Source: Candidatus Aalborgicola danicus (lineage in GTDB: Bacteria; Pseudomonadota; Gammaproteobacteria; Burkholderiales; Burkholderiaceae_C). Taken from it: a DNA stretch of 64,000 bases. Of this stretch, positions 45,981-55,269 are shown piece by piece (the stretch's first letter is position 1; each line of letters opens with the position of its first letter). A program made the translations under genes and the position numbers. The stretch is taken from the NCBI GenBank assembly GCA_016703945.1, contig JADJBC010000002.1:310001-374000 (forward strand), given 5' to 3'. The notes beneath the pieces are model-generated. The model did no database searches and was not told the origin of the DNA. It was given only the letters and a program-made list of their open reading frames with translations.

Positions 45981-46898
45981 ATGGACAGCACCTGGATCAC
46001 CCAACTTTTGCAGCACGACAGTAACTTGCTGGTCTTCGTCAACGTGTTGCTGCAACAACTGGGCCTGCCGGTGCCGTCGGTGCCGACCATGGTTTTGGCG
46101 GCAAGCCAGTCAACGGGCTTGATGGCGCTGGCCACCATGCTGCTGGCGGCGGTACTGGCTTCGCTGGTGGCAGACTGGGTCTGGTATGCGGCGGGCCGCA
46201 GGTTTGGCTACCGGGTGCTGGCTTTGCTGTGCAAGATGTCGATCAACCCCAGCTCCTGTGTCAACCAGACCGAGGCGCGGTTTGCCAAATGGGGCGTGTG
46301 GTCGCTGGTGTTTGGCAAGTTCATACCTGGCTTTGCCACGGTGGCGCCACCGGTAGCCGGGGCCTTGGGCATGGCGCCGTCGTCGTTTTTTATGGCATCC
46401 GCCGTGGGCGCGGGTTTGTGGGCGGGCATGGCTTTGCTGGCGGGTTATGCGTTTCAGGCGCAGATCGATGGCGCTCTGGCGTGGATGGCGGCGCATGGCA
46501 TACACCTCGCCCTGATCTGTACCACGCTGGTAGCCGTGGTGATCGGCTGGAAGTATTGGCAAAAGGCCCGGTTTGAGCGATTGGCCGCCATGCAGCACAT
46601 CGACATACATGCGTTCACCCAGGCACTGGCCAGCCCACGCCCGCCCCACATCATTGACCTGCGCAGCCACAGCCTGGCGTCAGACACCGGCTTCATCCCC
46701 AACGCCCATCTCACCGAATACACCGCGCTGGAACGCTCCTTGGCGGGTATCGACAAAGACTACCCCATCGTGACCATCTGCGCCTGCCCGCAAGATGCGG
46801 GAGCGGTGCAAGCGGCGCAAAACCTGCAGCAGATGGGCTACCGCAACGCCTACCCGCTGCGCGGCGGCTTTGATGCGTGGAAGGCGGCGCATGGCTGA
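45981..46898 (+). CDS. DedA-family membrane protein fused to a rhodanese domain
   Basis: A 305-residue protein. The N-terminal 200 residues are a DedA/SNARE-associated membrane domain: LLQQLGLPVPSVPTMVLAA, FAKWGVWSLVFGKFIPGF, with the conserved FxKF(I)PG pattern, and several helices. DedA proteins include undecaprenyl-phosphate and other lipid flippases. The C-terminal 100 residues are a rhodanese: HIIDLRSHSLASDTGFIPNA, and an active-site loop with cysteine CACPQDAGAVQAAQ, closed by YPLRGGFDAWKAA. Its stop overlaps the start of the AlkD-like gene (ATGGCTGA). Confidence 0.9.
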   Translation: MDSTWITQLLQHDSNLLVFVNVLLQQLGLPVPSVPTMVLAASQSTGLMALATMLLAAVLASLVADWVWYAAGRRFGYRVLALLCKMSINPSSCVNQTEARFAKWGVWSLVFGKFIPGFATVAPPVAGALGMAPSSFFMASAVGAGLWAGMALLAGYAFQAQIDGALAWMAAHGIHLALICTTLVAVVIGWKYWQKARFERLAAMQHIDIHAFTQALASPRPPHIIDLRSHSLASDTGFIPNAHLTEYTALERSLAGIDKDYPIVTICACPQDAGAVQAAQNLQQMGYRNAYPLRGGFDAWKAAHG

Positions 46899-48006
46899 AC
46901 CCCTCGTCTCCCAATACGGCCCCGACGTGCCCCAGGCCATTGCGCGCATGGTTGCCGCGGTGCATCCGCGTTTTGATGTGGACGCCTTCCTGCACGATGC
47001 CCTCACCGGGTATGACGCCCTGGCGCTGATGCCGCGTGGCAAACACATTGCCCGCGCGCTACACCGGCATTTGCCGCCGGTCTATGGGGAAGCTCTGCGC
47101 ATTCTGCTGGCGTCCATCGACCAGCCCCATGGGCGTACGCCGGGTTTGTCGCTGGCATCCTTCATTTATCTGCCACACACGGCGTTTGTGGCCGAGTTTG
47201 GCCTGGAGCACTTCGAGTTGTCGATGCAGGCGCAATACGCGCTCACCCAGCGCTTCACCGCCGAGTTCAGCATCCGGCCGTTTCTGCAAAAACACACCGA
47301 TGCCACGTTGGGGAGGTTGATGGAGTGGACGAACGATCCGAGTGAACATGTGCGCCGACTGGTGTCCGAGGGCACGCGCCCCCGGCTGCCCTGGGCCTCG
47401 CACCTGCCCGCCTTCCAGCGCGACCCGGCCCCGGTGCTGGCCCTGCTGGAGCGGCTCAAGGACGACCCATCCCTCTATGTGCGGCGCTCGGTGGCCAACA
47501 ACCTGAACGACATCGGCAAGGATCACCCCGATGTGTTGGCCGCCACAGCCAATGCCTGGCTGCGCGACGCCACCGCGCAGCGGCGCTGGATCGTGCAACA
47601 TGCGCTGCGCTCGGCCGTCAAACGGGGTGAACCCGGTGCGCTGGCGGCGCTGGGTTTTGGCACGTCGGCCGATGTGGTGATTGGCCAGGCCAGCGTCACG
47701 CCACCGCGCGCAGTGGTGGGCGGCACGCTGGCGGTTGCTTTTGACGTGACCAACAACACCGCGCAGCCGCAGCGGGTGCTGGTGGATTTTGCGGTGCATT
47801 ACATCAAGGCCAACGGACAGAGCCGCGCCAAGGTGTTCAAGCTCAAGACCCTGGACCTGGCCGCCCACGAGACGCAGCGTGTGGGCAAAACCATTTCTCT
47901 GGCCGAGATGACCACCCGTAAACACTATCCCGGCATACACCGCGTGGACGCCATCCTGAACGGACGCGCGCAGGTGCTGGGGAGTTTTGAGTTGGCTACG
48001 GGCTGA
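46891..48006 (+). CDS. DNA alkylation repair protein, AlkD-like HEAT repeats
   Basis: A 371-residue protein related to AlkD-type DNA glycosylases, which use HEAT-like helical repeats to hold alkylated DNA. Repeats are visible around MEWTNDPSEHVRRLVSEGTR and RLKDDPSLYVRRSVANNLND, and the NNLND-type helix and RRWIVQHALRSAVKRG are family-typical. The last 110 residues form a beta-rich domain (AFDVTNNTAQPQRVLVDFAV) often fused in this group. The start at ATG 46891 overlaps the DedA-rhodanese stop by 8 nt, indicating coupling; a longer frame from 46795 lies within the upstream gene. Confidence 0.88.
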   Translation: MAEPLVSQYGPDVPQAIARMVAAVHPRFDVDAFLHDALTGYDALALMPRGKHIARALHRHLPPVYGEALRILLASIDQPHGRTPGLSLASFIYLPHTAFVAEFGLEHFELSMQAQYALTQRFTAEFSIRPFLQKHTDATLGRLMEWTNDPSEHVRRLVSEGTRPRLPWASHLPAFQRDPAPVLALLERLKDDPSLYVRRSVANNLNDIGKDHPDVLAATANAWLRDATAQRRWIVQHALRSAVKRGEPGALAALGFGTSADVVIGQASVTPPRAVVGGTLAVAFDVTNNTAQPQRVLVDFAVHYIKANGQSRAKVFKLKTLDLAAHETQRVGKTISLAEMTTRKHYPGIHRVDAILNGRAQVLGSFELATG

Positions 48007-48053
48007 GGCCGGTGCCGCACTAAACTGCAGGTCTGTTTTCACGCAAAAACGCA

Positions 48054-48539
48054 ATGCCTTTCACCCCCCTCCACATGGGCCCCGGTCTCGCGGTCAAGGC
48101 CGTGATGCAAAGAAAATTTTCATTGATGGTGTTTGGCTGGTCACAGGTCGTCATTGATCTGCAGCCTCTGCTGTCAATGACAACCGGACTGGTAGAACTG
48201 CATGGCTTCTCACACACACTGCTTGGCGCTACCTTGATAGGCCTGCTGAGTGGTGCGACCGGCAAACACTTGGGGGAATGGGGTTTGCGCGTGTTGCGCG
48301 AGCCGCGCCACCTGCCTATCAGTTGGGGCGTTTCGTTTGCCAGTGCATTCACTGGCACCTACAGCCACGTACTCATTGACAGCGTGATGCATGTGGATGT
48401 ATTCCTGTTCTACCCGCTCGACCTTTCCAGGCCCTTGCACGCCTTCATTTCCATTGACGCACTGCATGTGCTCTGCGTGACGCTTGCGGTGTTGGGTGGC
48501 GTTATGTGGTGGGCGGTGGACAAGCAGCGGCGGCGTTGA
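48054..48539 (+). CDS. Predicted membrane-bound metal-dependent hydrolase-like protein
   Basis: A 161-residue membrane protein with three to four helices and conserved histidines and aspartates: PFTPLHMGPGLAVKA, QVVIDLQPLL, LHGFSHTLLGATLIG and TYSHVLIDSVMHVDVFLFYP. These match the YdjM/DUF457-type family of putative metal-dependent hydrolases, possibly lipid phosphatase-like. Substrate unknown. Confidence 0.75.
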   Translation: MPFTPLHMGPGLAVKAVMQRKFSLMVFGWSQVVIDLQPLLSMTTGLVELHGFSHTLLGATLIGLLSGATGKHLGEWGLRVLREPRHLPISWGVSFASAFTGTYSHVLIDSVMHVDVFLFYPLDLSRPLHAFISIDALHVLCVTLAVLGGVMWWAVDKQRRR

Positions 48540-48619
48540 CTGACGGTGCGCTGTCCTACAGACCAAACCTACCCGCCTAAAGCCTGGGCTCGCACCATGG
48601 CGCGGTAGGATAGCAAACA

Positions 48620-49759
48620 ATGCCCCTACTCGTCAGCCTCCAACTCACCCTGTACGCCCTTCTGTGGATGCTCTGCGGCATCGCCCTCAAAGACCAACGG
48701 GCAGCGATTGTGCAGTGGCTGGGTTATGCGCTGACCAGTGCCGCAGCAGCGGCTCTGCTGGGCTGGCGACCGGACGGCCCGGTATGGCTCACCCACACCG
48801 GGTCCAGTGCGGCCACGCTGTTGAGCCTGATATTGGCCAGCCGTGGCGTGCTTCTGTTTCTGGGACTTCGACCACCCGACAGGCTGTTCCTGGCGATCGC
48901 GGGGGCAGCAGCGTTGGGCTTTGCCTGGGTCGGGCCACACGACACGGACGCCCGCGTCGCGGTGATGGCATTTTTCAACCTGCTGGTGCTGCTGGGGTCG
49001 TTTTCGCAGGCGGCCACGCGCTTTCAGAGCGAGTTCGGAGCGCGCGTGTCGGTGGCCGCCACATTTCCGGTGCTGGCCCTGGTGGGTATGAACGCGTACT
49101 TTCTGCTGCAAGGTCTGGTGCGAGGCGGGATCGACATCGTGGGACCGGGCGCGGTGCCCGTGGCCACGTGGGTGGTCACCCTGGTGAGCGCGGCAGCATT
49201 CAACTTTCTTTTTCTGTTTTTGGTCGGCTTTCGTATGCAGCAGGACCTGCGGCACCAGGCCAGCCACGACGCCACCACCGGTCTACCCAATCGCCGTGCT
49301 GCGGAGCAAAGGCTGCAACTGGAATGGGATCGCTCGGTGCGCTATGGCAAACCCTTTGTCGTGATTTCCGCCGATGTGGACTTCTTCAAACGCATCAACG
49401 ACCAGCATGGCCATGCTGCCGGAGACACCGTGCTGATCGCTGTGGCCAGGGCGTTGCAGAACTGCGCCCGCGAAACCGACCACGTGAGCCGCTTTGGCGG
49501 CGAAGAGTTCCTGATTCTCATGCCCGAAGCCCAGGCACAGGCCGACGGCGTCACCATGGGAGAACGCTTGCGCCAGGCAATTGCCGGTCTGGCACTCGAT
49601 AGCCCGGCGGGCGAACGCATGGCACTGAGCGCCAGTTTTGGTGTGTCGGGCTGGCTCGCAACGGATTCGAGTTCCGTCGATGTGCTGCGCCGTGCGGACC
49701 ATGCTCTGTACACGGCCAAGGAAAAGGGCCGCAACTGTGTTGTGCTGCGGGCTGAATAG
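48620..49759 (+). CDS. Membrane diguanylate cyclase (GGDEF)
   Basis: Makes cyclic di-GMP from GTP. The 379-residue protein has six or seven membrane helices in residues 1-200 and a GGDEF domain from about 215. The active site is RFGGEEFLIL, and an inhibitory I-site RETD lies five residues before it, so product inhibition is expected. Substrate-binding residues occur in HDATTGLPNRRAAEQRL and DVDFFKRINDQHGHAAGD. The signal sensed by the membrane region is unknown. Confidence 0.94.
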   Translation: MPLLVSLQLTLYALLWMLCGIALKDQRAAIVQWLGYALTSAAAAALLGWRPDGPVWLTHTGSSAATLLSLILASRGVLLFLGLRPPDRLFLAIAGAAALGFAWVGPHDTDARVAVMAFFNLLVLLGSFSQAATRFQSEFGARVSVAATFPVLALVGMNAYFLLQGLVRGGIDIVGPGAVPVATWVVTLVSAAAFNFLFLFLVGFRMQQDLRHQASHDATTGLPNRRAAEQRLQLEWDRSVRYGKPFVVISADVDFFKRINDQHGHAAGDTVLIAVARALQNCARETDHVSRFGGEEFLILMPEAQAQADGVTMGERLRQAIAGLALDSPAGERMALSASFGVSGWLATDSSSVDVLRRADHALYTAKEKGRNCVVLRAE

Positions 49760-49795
49760 ACCACAATCTAGCGTCACCGTACCCCCCCACCCACC

Positions 49796-50444
49796 ATGCC
49801 ACTGCCAACCCCTTGCCCATCATGCCGCACCACCATGCACATGCATGCACTGCCCGGCAACCATGGCCAAACTGTCGAACTCGACCTCTGCTTCCAATGT
49901 CAGGGCATGTGGTTTGACCCACAAGAGAACCTGAAGCTGACGCCCGCTGCGGTTGCCGAGCTGTTTCGCCTGTTGCATGAGGCGGCGCAGCGGGCGCTAC
50001 ATCACCTACCGCTGCCCAGCAGGCCATGGGCGGTTCAGCGCGTTTTCGTCGTTCATGATCGAGAAGGGCTTTGTCCGCCTGCTGACCCGCCCCGAGATTG
50101 ACGACATTGCCAGGCGGGTGGCCGTCATCCATTGCAGCAGTTGTGGAGCGCCGGTGGACCTGCGGCGCGACCATGCCTGTCCCCACTGCCGCTCGGCTCT
50201 TTCGTTGCTGGACCCCAAGGCGGTGGAGCAAGCCCTGCAAGGGTATGCCCATGCCGTCAAGGCCACGACGGCACCCGCCCGTGCGCCGGATGTGGCCGAC
50301 GCACTGGTCATGCTGGAGCGTGACCGCCAGCGCGCGTTGCGTGAGCCGGGCGAGCGACGCAACAGTTTCCTGACTGCCGACGCATCAACCGATGTCGACC
50401 TGTGGTCGATTGGCCTGTCTCTGGTCTCCCGCGTGCTGGACTGA
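49796..50444 (+). pseudogene. TFIIB-type zinc-ribbon protein with internal deletion
   Basis: The first frame begins PLPTPCPSCRTTMHMHALPG and continues to LFRLLHEA; the second frame carries on from about 49990 (SGRYITYRCPAGHGRFSAFS) to the stop at 50444, including a CSSCGA...CPHCRS zinc ribbon. From recalled homologues, about 25-30 residues with a CPRC-type pair should lie between these blocks. They are missing and the frame is shifted, so a deletion of several tens of bases is more likely than a single-base error. The protein is normally a small zinc-binding protein of unknown role. Confidence 0.7.
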
Positions 50445-50533
50445 ACCCCCACGGTCACCTCAGTCTCCGGCTCCCCCTAGAATCCGCTGCACCCGCGTGT
50501 AAACCGCACGCATAACCACTTACGGAGCCCACA

Positions 50534-51154
50534 ATGCCTCAACTCAAACTCTCCTATTTCGACATGCATGGTGGCCGCGCCGAACCCGCGCGCCTGGCCA
50601 TGGCCATTGGTGGCATTGCGTTTGAAGACCACCGCTTTGCCTTCCCCGAGTTTGCTGAAGTGCGCAAAACCACGCCCTTTGGCCAGGTGCCCGTGTTGCA
50701 TGTGGACGGCACCCAGGTGACCCAGTGCGACGCCATTCTTCGGTATGTGGGCAAGCTCGCCGGCCTGTACCCCACCGACCCGCTGCAGGCGCTGTTGTGC
50801 GACGAGGTGATGTATGTGGTGGAAGAGGCCGGCGTCAAGATGGGCCCTACGTTCCGCATGACCGGTGACGAACAAAAGGCGGCGCGCCTGGCACTGGTCA
50901 ATGGCTCCATGCCGCAATATCTGGGCTGGCTACAGAGCCAGTTGCTGGCCCACGGCGGCGAATATTTTGCCGACGGCCGCCTTACCGTGGCCGATCTGAA
51001 GGTGTTTGTGGACGTGCGCGGGCTGAACTCAGGCCGTCTGGACCATGTGCCCACCGACCTGGTGGAGAAAGTAGCCCCCGCGCTCAACACCCACATGCAG
51101 CGCATTGCGCAGACGCCCGCTGTGGCGGCCTACTACGCGCAGTTCGCTGCCTGA
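50534..51154 (+). CDS. Glutathione S-transferase family protein
   Basis: A 206-residue cytoplasmic GST. The N-terminal thioredoxin-like domain begins KLSYFDMHGGRAEPARLAM, where the tyrosine and RAEPAR pattern match sigma/prostaglandin-D-synthase-like GSTs, and has the cis-proline TPFGQVPVL and the glutathione-binding TQCDAILRYVG. The helical C-terminal domain has LTVADLKVFVDVRGL. Substrate unknown. The start at ATG 50534 follows TACGGAGCC. Confidence 0.92.
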   Translation: MPQLKLSYFDMHGGRAEPARLAMAIGGIAFEDHRFAFPEFAEVRKTTPFGQVPVLHVDGTQVTQCDAILRYVGKLAGLYPTDPLQALLCDEVMYVVEEAGVKMGPTFRMTGDEQKAARLALVNGSMPQYLGWLQSQLLAHGGEYFADGRLTVADLKVFVDVRGLNSGRLDHVPTDLVEKVAPALNTHMQRIAQTPAVAAYYAQFAA

Positions 51155-51165
51155 TAACTCCGTCC

Positions 51166-52635
51166 TCAGCCCAGCTCGAAGTCAATAAAACCGTGCTCCA
51201 CGTTGGTTGACACCAAGCGCACGCGCACTTTGTCACCCAGTTTGAGCGTGCGTGGACCGTTGACCAGTTTGCCTTCGGCCGGTGGCGCGAGCAGGCGCAC
51301 CCAAAGGCCATCAGCCGCCATGCCGGTGACGATGGCATCAAACCGTTTGCCAATCAGGGTCTCCAGCAGCAGGGCTGCCTCGGACTTGCGCATCTGGCGT
51401 TCCACCTTTTGCGCCGCATCTTCCTGGCGCGTGCAGTGCACCGCCAGCGCATCCAGTTCGGCCGTGGAATAAGGTGGCGCCTGCTGGGCCAGCGCGGCCT
51501 TCAGCAGCCGCGCCGTGATCAGGTCCGGAAAACGCCGGTTGGGGGCGGTGGAATGGGTGTAGTCGGTGACCGCCAGGCCAAAATGCCCCACCGCAGGCGC
51601 GCCGGGGGACTCCAGCACATATTCACCCCGGCCCATGAGTTTCACAATCACCAGCGACAGGTCGGGAAAACGCAGCGGGTCGGCCTTGCGACGTTGGGCC
51701 AGAAAGTTTTCCAGCGCTTTGGAGTCCGGCTCCGCAGGAAGGACTACACCATATTCTTTGGCGACCGCGACGATGCGCATCCACCGTTCGGGTGAACGCA
51801 CCACGCGACGCAGCGAGGCAATGCCCTGACTGGCCAGGTAACGCGCGGTGCAGCTGTTGGTGGCGATCATCACCTCTTCAATCAGTTGCCGGGCGCGGTT
51901 GTGCTCTTGCAGGCGGATGTCGGTCACCCGTTCACCCTCAAACACCACGCGCGGCTGAAAACTCTCAAACTCCAGCGAACCGGCCCCACGGCGGCGCACA
52001 CGCAGTTGCTGGGCAACCGAATCCTGCGTGCGCAGCTGTGCGTCGATGCCGGGTACGGCCGCAGCCGCATCGGGCAACTCCCCACGCCCATCGAGCCAGG
52101 CGCTCACCGCGTCATAAGCCAGCTTGGCCTTGTTGCGCACTTTGGCCCGGTAGACGGTAGACCCGGCCATCGACCCATCGGCGTTGAACACCATTTCGGT
52201 CACCATGGCCAGGCGGTCCTGGTCGGCGTTCAGCGAGGTCCAGTCGGTGGACAGGCGCTCAGGCAACATCGGAAAAATCCGCGCCGAAGTGTAGACCGAT
52301 GTGGTGTTGGTACTGGCGTGTTCGTCAATGGCGGTGCCACGGCGCACCAGTGCGTCGACATCGGCAATTGCCACCCACAGGCGTACGGCACCGTTGGGCA
52401 AGGCCTCGGACACCGTGAGCTGGTCCAGGTCCATCGAGTCGTCGTTGTCGATCGAGCTCCATAACAAGCCGGTCAGGTCGTGGATGGCAGGGTCCGAGTC
52501 GTCAGCCGGGCCGCTCAGTGTGGCCAATTGACGTTCAACACTGGGGGAAAATTCGGGCAACAGGCCGCGTTCGGCCATGGCATGGATCGCAATGCGAACC
52601 AGGTCGCTGCGGTGGTGGGGTTGGTTAGAGCGCAT
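51166..52635 (-). CDS. RNB-domain exoribonuclease (RNase II family)
   Basis: A 489-residue 3'-5' exoribonuclease-like protein. The RNB catalytic domain has DLTGLLWSSIDNDDSMDLDQ with its cluster of metal-binding aspartates, VRLWVAIADVDALV, FPMLPERLSTDWTSLN, and the RYLASQG and DYTHSTAPNRRFPDLI blocks. It ends with an S1-like strand region (KLGDKVRVRLVSTNVEHGF). The start is ATG 52635 (MRSNQPHHRSDLV). The open frame extends upstream through the poly-G tract as a proline run, an artefact of the homopolymer. Confidence 0.9.
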   Translation of the reverse strand: MRSNQPHHRSDLVRIAIHAMAERGLLPEFSPSVERQLATLSGPADDSDPAIHDLTGLLWSSIDNDDSMDLDQLTVSEALPNGAVRLWVAIADVDALVRRGTAIDEHASTNTTSVYTSARIFPMLPERLSTDWTSLNADQDRLAMVTEMVFNADGSMAGSTVYRAKVRNKAKLAYDAVSAWLDGRGELPDAAAAVPGIDAQLRTQDSVAQQLRVRRRGAGSLEFESFQPRVVFEGERVTDIRLQEHNRARQLIEEVMIATNSCTARYLASQGIASLRRVVRSPERWMRIVAVAKEYGVVLPAEPDSKALENFLAQRRKADPLRFPDLSLVIVKLMGRGEYVLESPGAPAVGHFGLAVTDYTHSTAPNRRFPDLITARLLKAALAQQAPPYSTAELDALAVHCTRQEDAAQKVERQMRKSEAALLLETLIGKRFDAIVTGMAADGLWVRLLAPPAEGKLVNGPRTLKLGDKVRVRLVSTNVEHGFIDFELG

Positions 52636-52655
52636 GGCAGCAATATAAGTGGAAA

Positions 52656-52748
<93 letters not shown>

Positions 52749-52906
52749 CGGCGCATGCTCGCAAAACAGCGACATTTAAAAATACTTTGCCCTCCCCTCT
52801 GTGGGCTAGGTTGTGGATAAGCGTGTTCACAAGCCTTCAGAACCGCGCCGGGCCTGCGGTTCCAGCCCGTGCCTTGTTTTTAAGCGGCCAGGCTCGGGGC
52901 TGTTTT

Positions 52907-54551
52907 TCACACTTGCGAGTGTGTTAGGGCAGCGTCCGCCGACCAATCGCAGGTGCCAACAGCAACCGGCCTCAACGCCAGGCCACCATGCACATGCCGC
53001 ACCTGGGTATGGCCCTGGCTGCGCAAACACAACGCTGCCTGCAAGCTGCGCTTGCCGCTGCGGCACACCAGAACCAGCGGCGTGCGGGGCACGGCCAGTG
53101 TGTTCAAGGCCAATGGCTGGCCGGTGATGGTGCTCAGGGGCAGGTTGATAGCCGACTGTGCCCCGCAGTGCAGACCGCCGCTGGCCAGGTGTTCGGCTGC
53201 CTCGCGCACATCGATCAGACGCGCATCGGGGTTGCGCTCCAAAAAATCCTCCAGCTCACTCCAGTGCAGCGTAAGGGCTATGGCGGCTTCGTCGTTGGAG
53301 TCCGCCCCGAGAGCAGGCAACGGATAGGTTGACCCACCTACAGACGCATGACCATGCTCGCGCGCATCGGCTTGCGGCAGGGCCTGAAGCAGCGGTCCAC
53401 ATCGGCTGATAGCCACACAGGCCGACTCGATCAACTGGCTACTAACCAGCGGCCCTATGGAAAGACGCACTGCCGAAGTAGTGCGCCAGGGACTCAAGCC
53501 CATAGCGTCCAGCACGTCACTTGGCACGGATTTGGCGGCACTGCAAGCGCTGCCGGCGCTGACGCGTAACCCCACAGCGTCAAACACATCGAGCAGGGTC
53601 TTGCTGGAAATGCCCGGCACCGAGAAGTTCAGCGTGGTGGGCAGGCTGTGCTCCAGGGGTGTATTGAACGTGATGGCCGGGAAAGCGCCGCGCAGGCAAC
53701 GCTCCAGTTGATCGCGGTAGCCGCGCAACGTGGCACGGCTGGCAAAGGTGTCACCCCGCAGCAGCGCATCCAACACGGCCCCCAGCGCCGCAATGCCGGG
53801 CATGTTTTCGGTACCACTGCGCAGGCCGCCCTCCTGTCCGCCACCAGCCATCAGCGGTGTGAACGGTGCGCCGCGGCGCACATACAACATGCCAATGCCT
53901 TTTGGGCGCATACAGCTTGTGGCCGGAAAACGGCGCGTAGTCGATGCGGCTATTGTGCAAGTCAAGGTCCAATTTGCCCAGCGCCTGCACCCCATCCACC
54001 AACCATAACGCCTGGCTGTTCGCCTGTACCAACACCTGTTGAAAGGCGGCCAGGTTGGAGACAACACCCGTCTCGTTGTTGGCGGCCATGGTGCACAACA
54101 ACGCCACATTGGGCAGCCACGCGGCCAGCGTCGCCAGGTCGTGCTGGCCATCGGCACAAACGGGTAAAACGCGAATATCCAGACCTAAACCCAACACGCT
54201 GTTCCAGTGCTCCAGCGCATGCGGAACCGCTTTGTGTTCGGTGGCGCCGTAAACCACAAGTTGGCCACCCTGCCCCGCGCGGCGCGGCCCGATGGCGCGC
54301 AAGGCCGACAACACTGCTGTCTGTATGCCCTCGGTGGCGCCGCTGGTAAACACCACATGGCCATCACCGGCACCCAAGACCTGTGCGGCCGTGGCACGGG
54401 TTTGCTCCAGCAAGGCTTTGGCCACGATGCCATCACTGTGGCTGCTGCTGGGGTTGCCAAATTGCTCACACATGGCACGGGTGGCAGCGGCTACCGCTGC
54501 GGGCAATACGTGGGTGGTAGCGTTGGAATCCAGATAAATGGTGTGTGGCAT
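52907..54551 (-). pseudogene. Cysteine desulfurase-rhodanese fusion, one-base frameshift
   Basis: A class V aminotransferase/NifS-type desulfurase joined to a C-terminal rhodanese. Frame 1 (ATG 54551) has IYLDSNATTHVLPAAV, FGNPSSSHSDG, AANNETGVVSN and the PLP lysine block FSGHKLYAPK. The remainder is in the next frame: GIGMLYVRRGAPF, the catalytic cysteine SAGSACSAAKSVPSDVLDA, then the rhodanese (RLIDVREAAEHLASGG; active loop VCRSGKRS). Dropping one A from AAAA (TTTT at 53900-53903) restores a single frame of about 547 residues. Every key residue is present, so a sequencing error is likely. It is divergent from an Lrp regulator. Confidence 0.85.
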
Positions 54552-54684
54552 GGCGTTGGGCTGGTCGGTGCTGGGAATAGCCAGAAGTTTAGAAAGTGCG
54601 GGTCGTAATTGGCTTCCAAATTTCACCTAAATGGCCGACAATAGAAAATGATATTTCTTACATTTACTAATTTTGTAGAACAGC

Positions 54685-55140
54685 ATGCTAGATCGACTTG
54701 ATTTTCAGATATTGGATGCCCTGCAACGCGACGCCACACTGTCCATGGCGCAACTCGGCGCGCAGGTCGGTTTGTCCAGCACACCGTGCTGGAAACGTGT
54801 CAAACGACTGGAGGATGATGGATTTATCGAGCGGCGTGTGGCCATCGTCAACCGCCACAAGGTCGGCCTGCCGGTCACCGTGTTTGTCAGCATCCGCGCC
54901 GGCCAGCATGACGAAAAATGGCTGGCGCGTTTTGCCGCCGTGGTCAGCACCCTGCCCGAGGTGCAGGAGTTCCACCGCATGAGTGGTGATGTGGACTACC
55001 TGCTCAAGGTTGTGGCCTCCAGCATCGACGGCTACGACCGCTTCTATAAAAAACTCATCAGCCTGGTCGATTTGGCCGGCGTGTCATCAGCGTTTTCCAT
55101 GGAACAAATCAAGAGCAGCACCGCTCTACCATTGGTGTAG
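54685..55140 (+). CDS. Lrp/AsnC-family transcriptional regulator
   Basis: A 151-residue regulator with an N-terminal helix-turn-helix (DFQILDALQRDATLSMAQLG, STPCWKRVKRLEDDGFI) and a C-terminal RAM effector domain (FHRMSGDVDYLLKVV). It is transcribed away from the desulfurase-rhodanese gene across a 133-nt, AT-rich gap (54630-54684 includes ttacatttactaattttg). The arrangement, and known Lrp members that respond to cysteine, suggest that it controls the neighbour; that is inference. Confidence 0.93.
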   Translation: MLDRLDFQILDALQRDATLSMAQLGAQVGLSSTPCWKRVKRLEDDGFIERRVAIVNRHKVGLPVTVFVSIRAGQHDEKWLARFAAVVSTLPEVQEFHRMSGDVDYLLKVVASSIDGYDRFYKKLISLVDLAGVSSAFSMEQIKSSTALPLV

Positions 55141-55269
55141 GCGTTTGAACGCCGCTCACCTGCGCTTCTTGAGCCTGCCCGAAAATTGAAGCAGCGGCTG
55201 CGCAAAGGCCATTGCATATCTGTCACCATGTTGAACTGCCCCCTGTTTGCTGCACCGTGCCGGCAAAAA

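Noticed and set aside
52812..52820. Perfect DnaA box (TGTGGATAA) next to the poly-G tract, suggestive of an origin
   Set aside because: Only one box is present here, no dnaA/dnaN or cluster of boxes is near, and the same 9-mer occurs by chance inside the amidase gene (about 12268).
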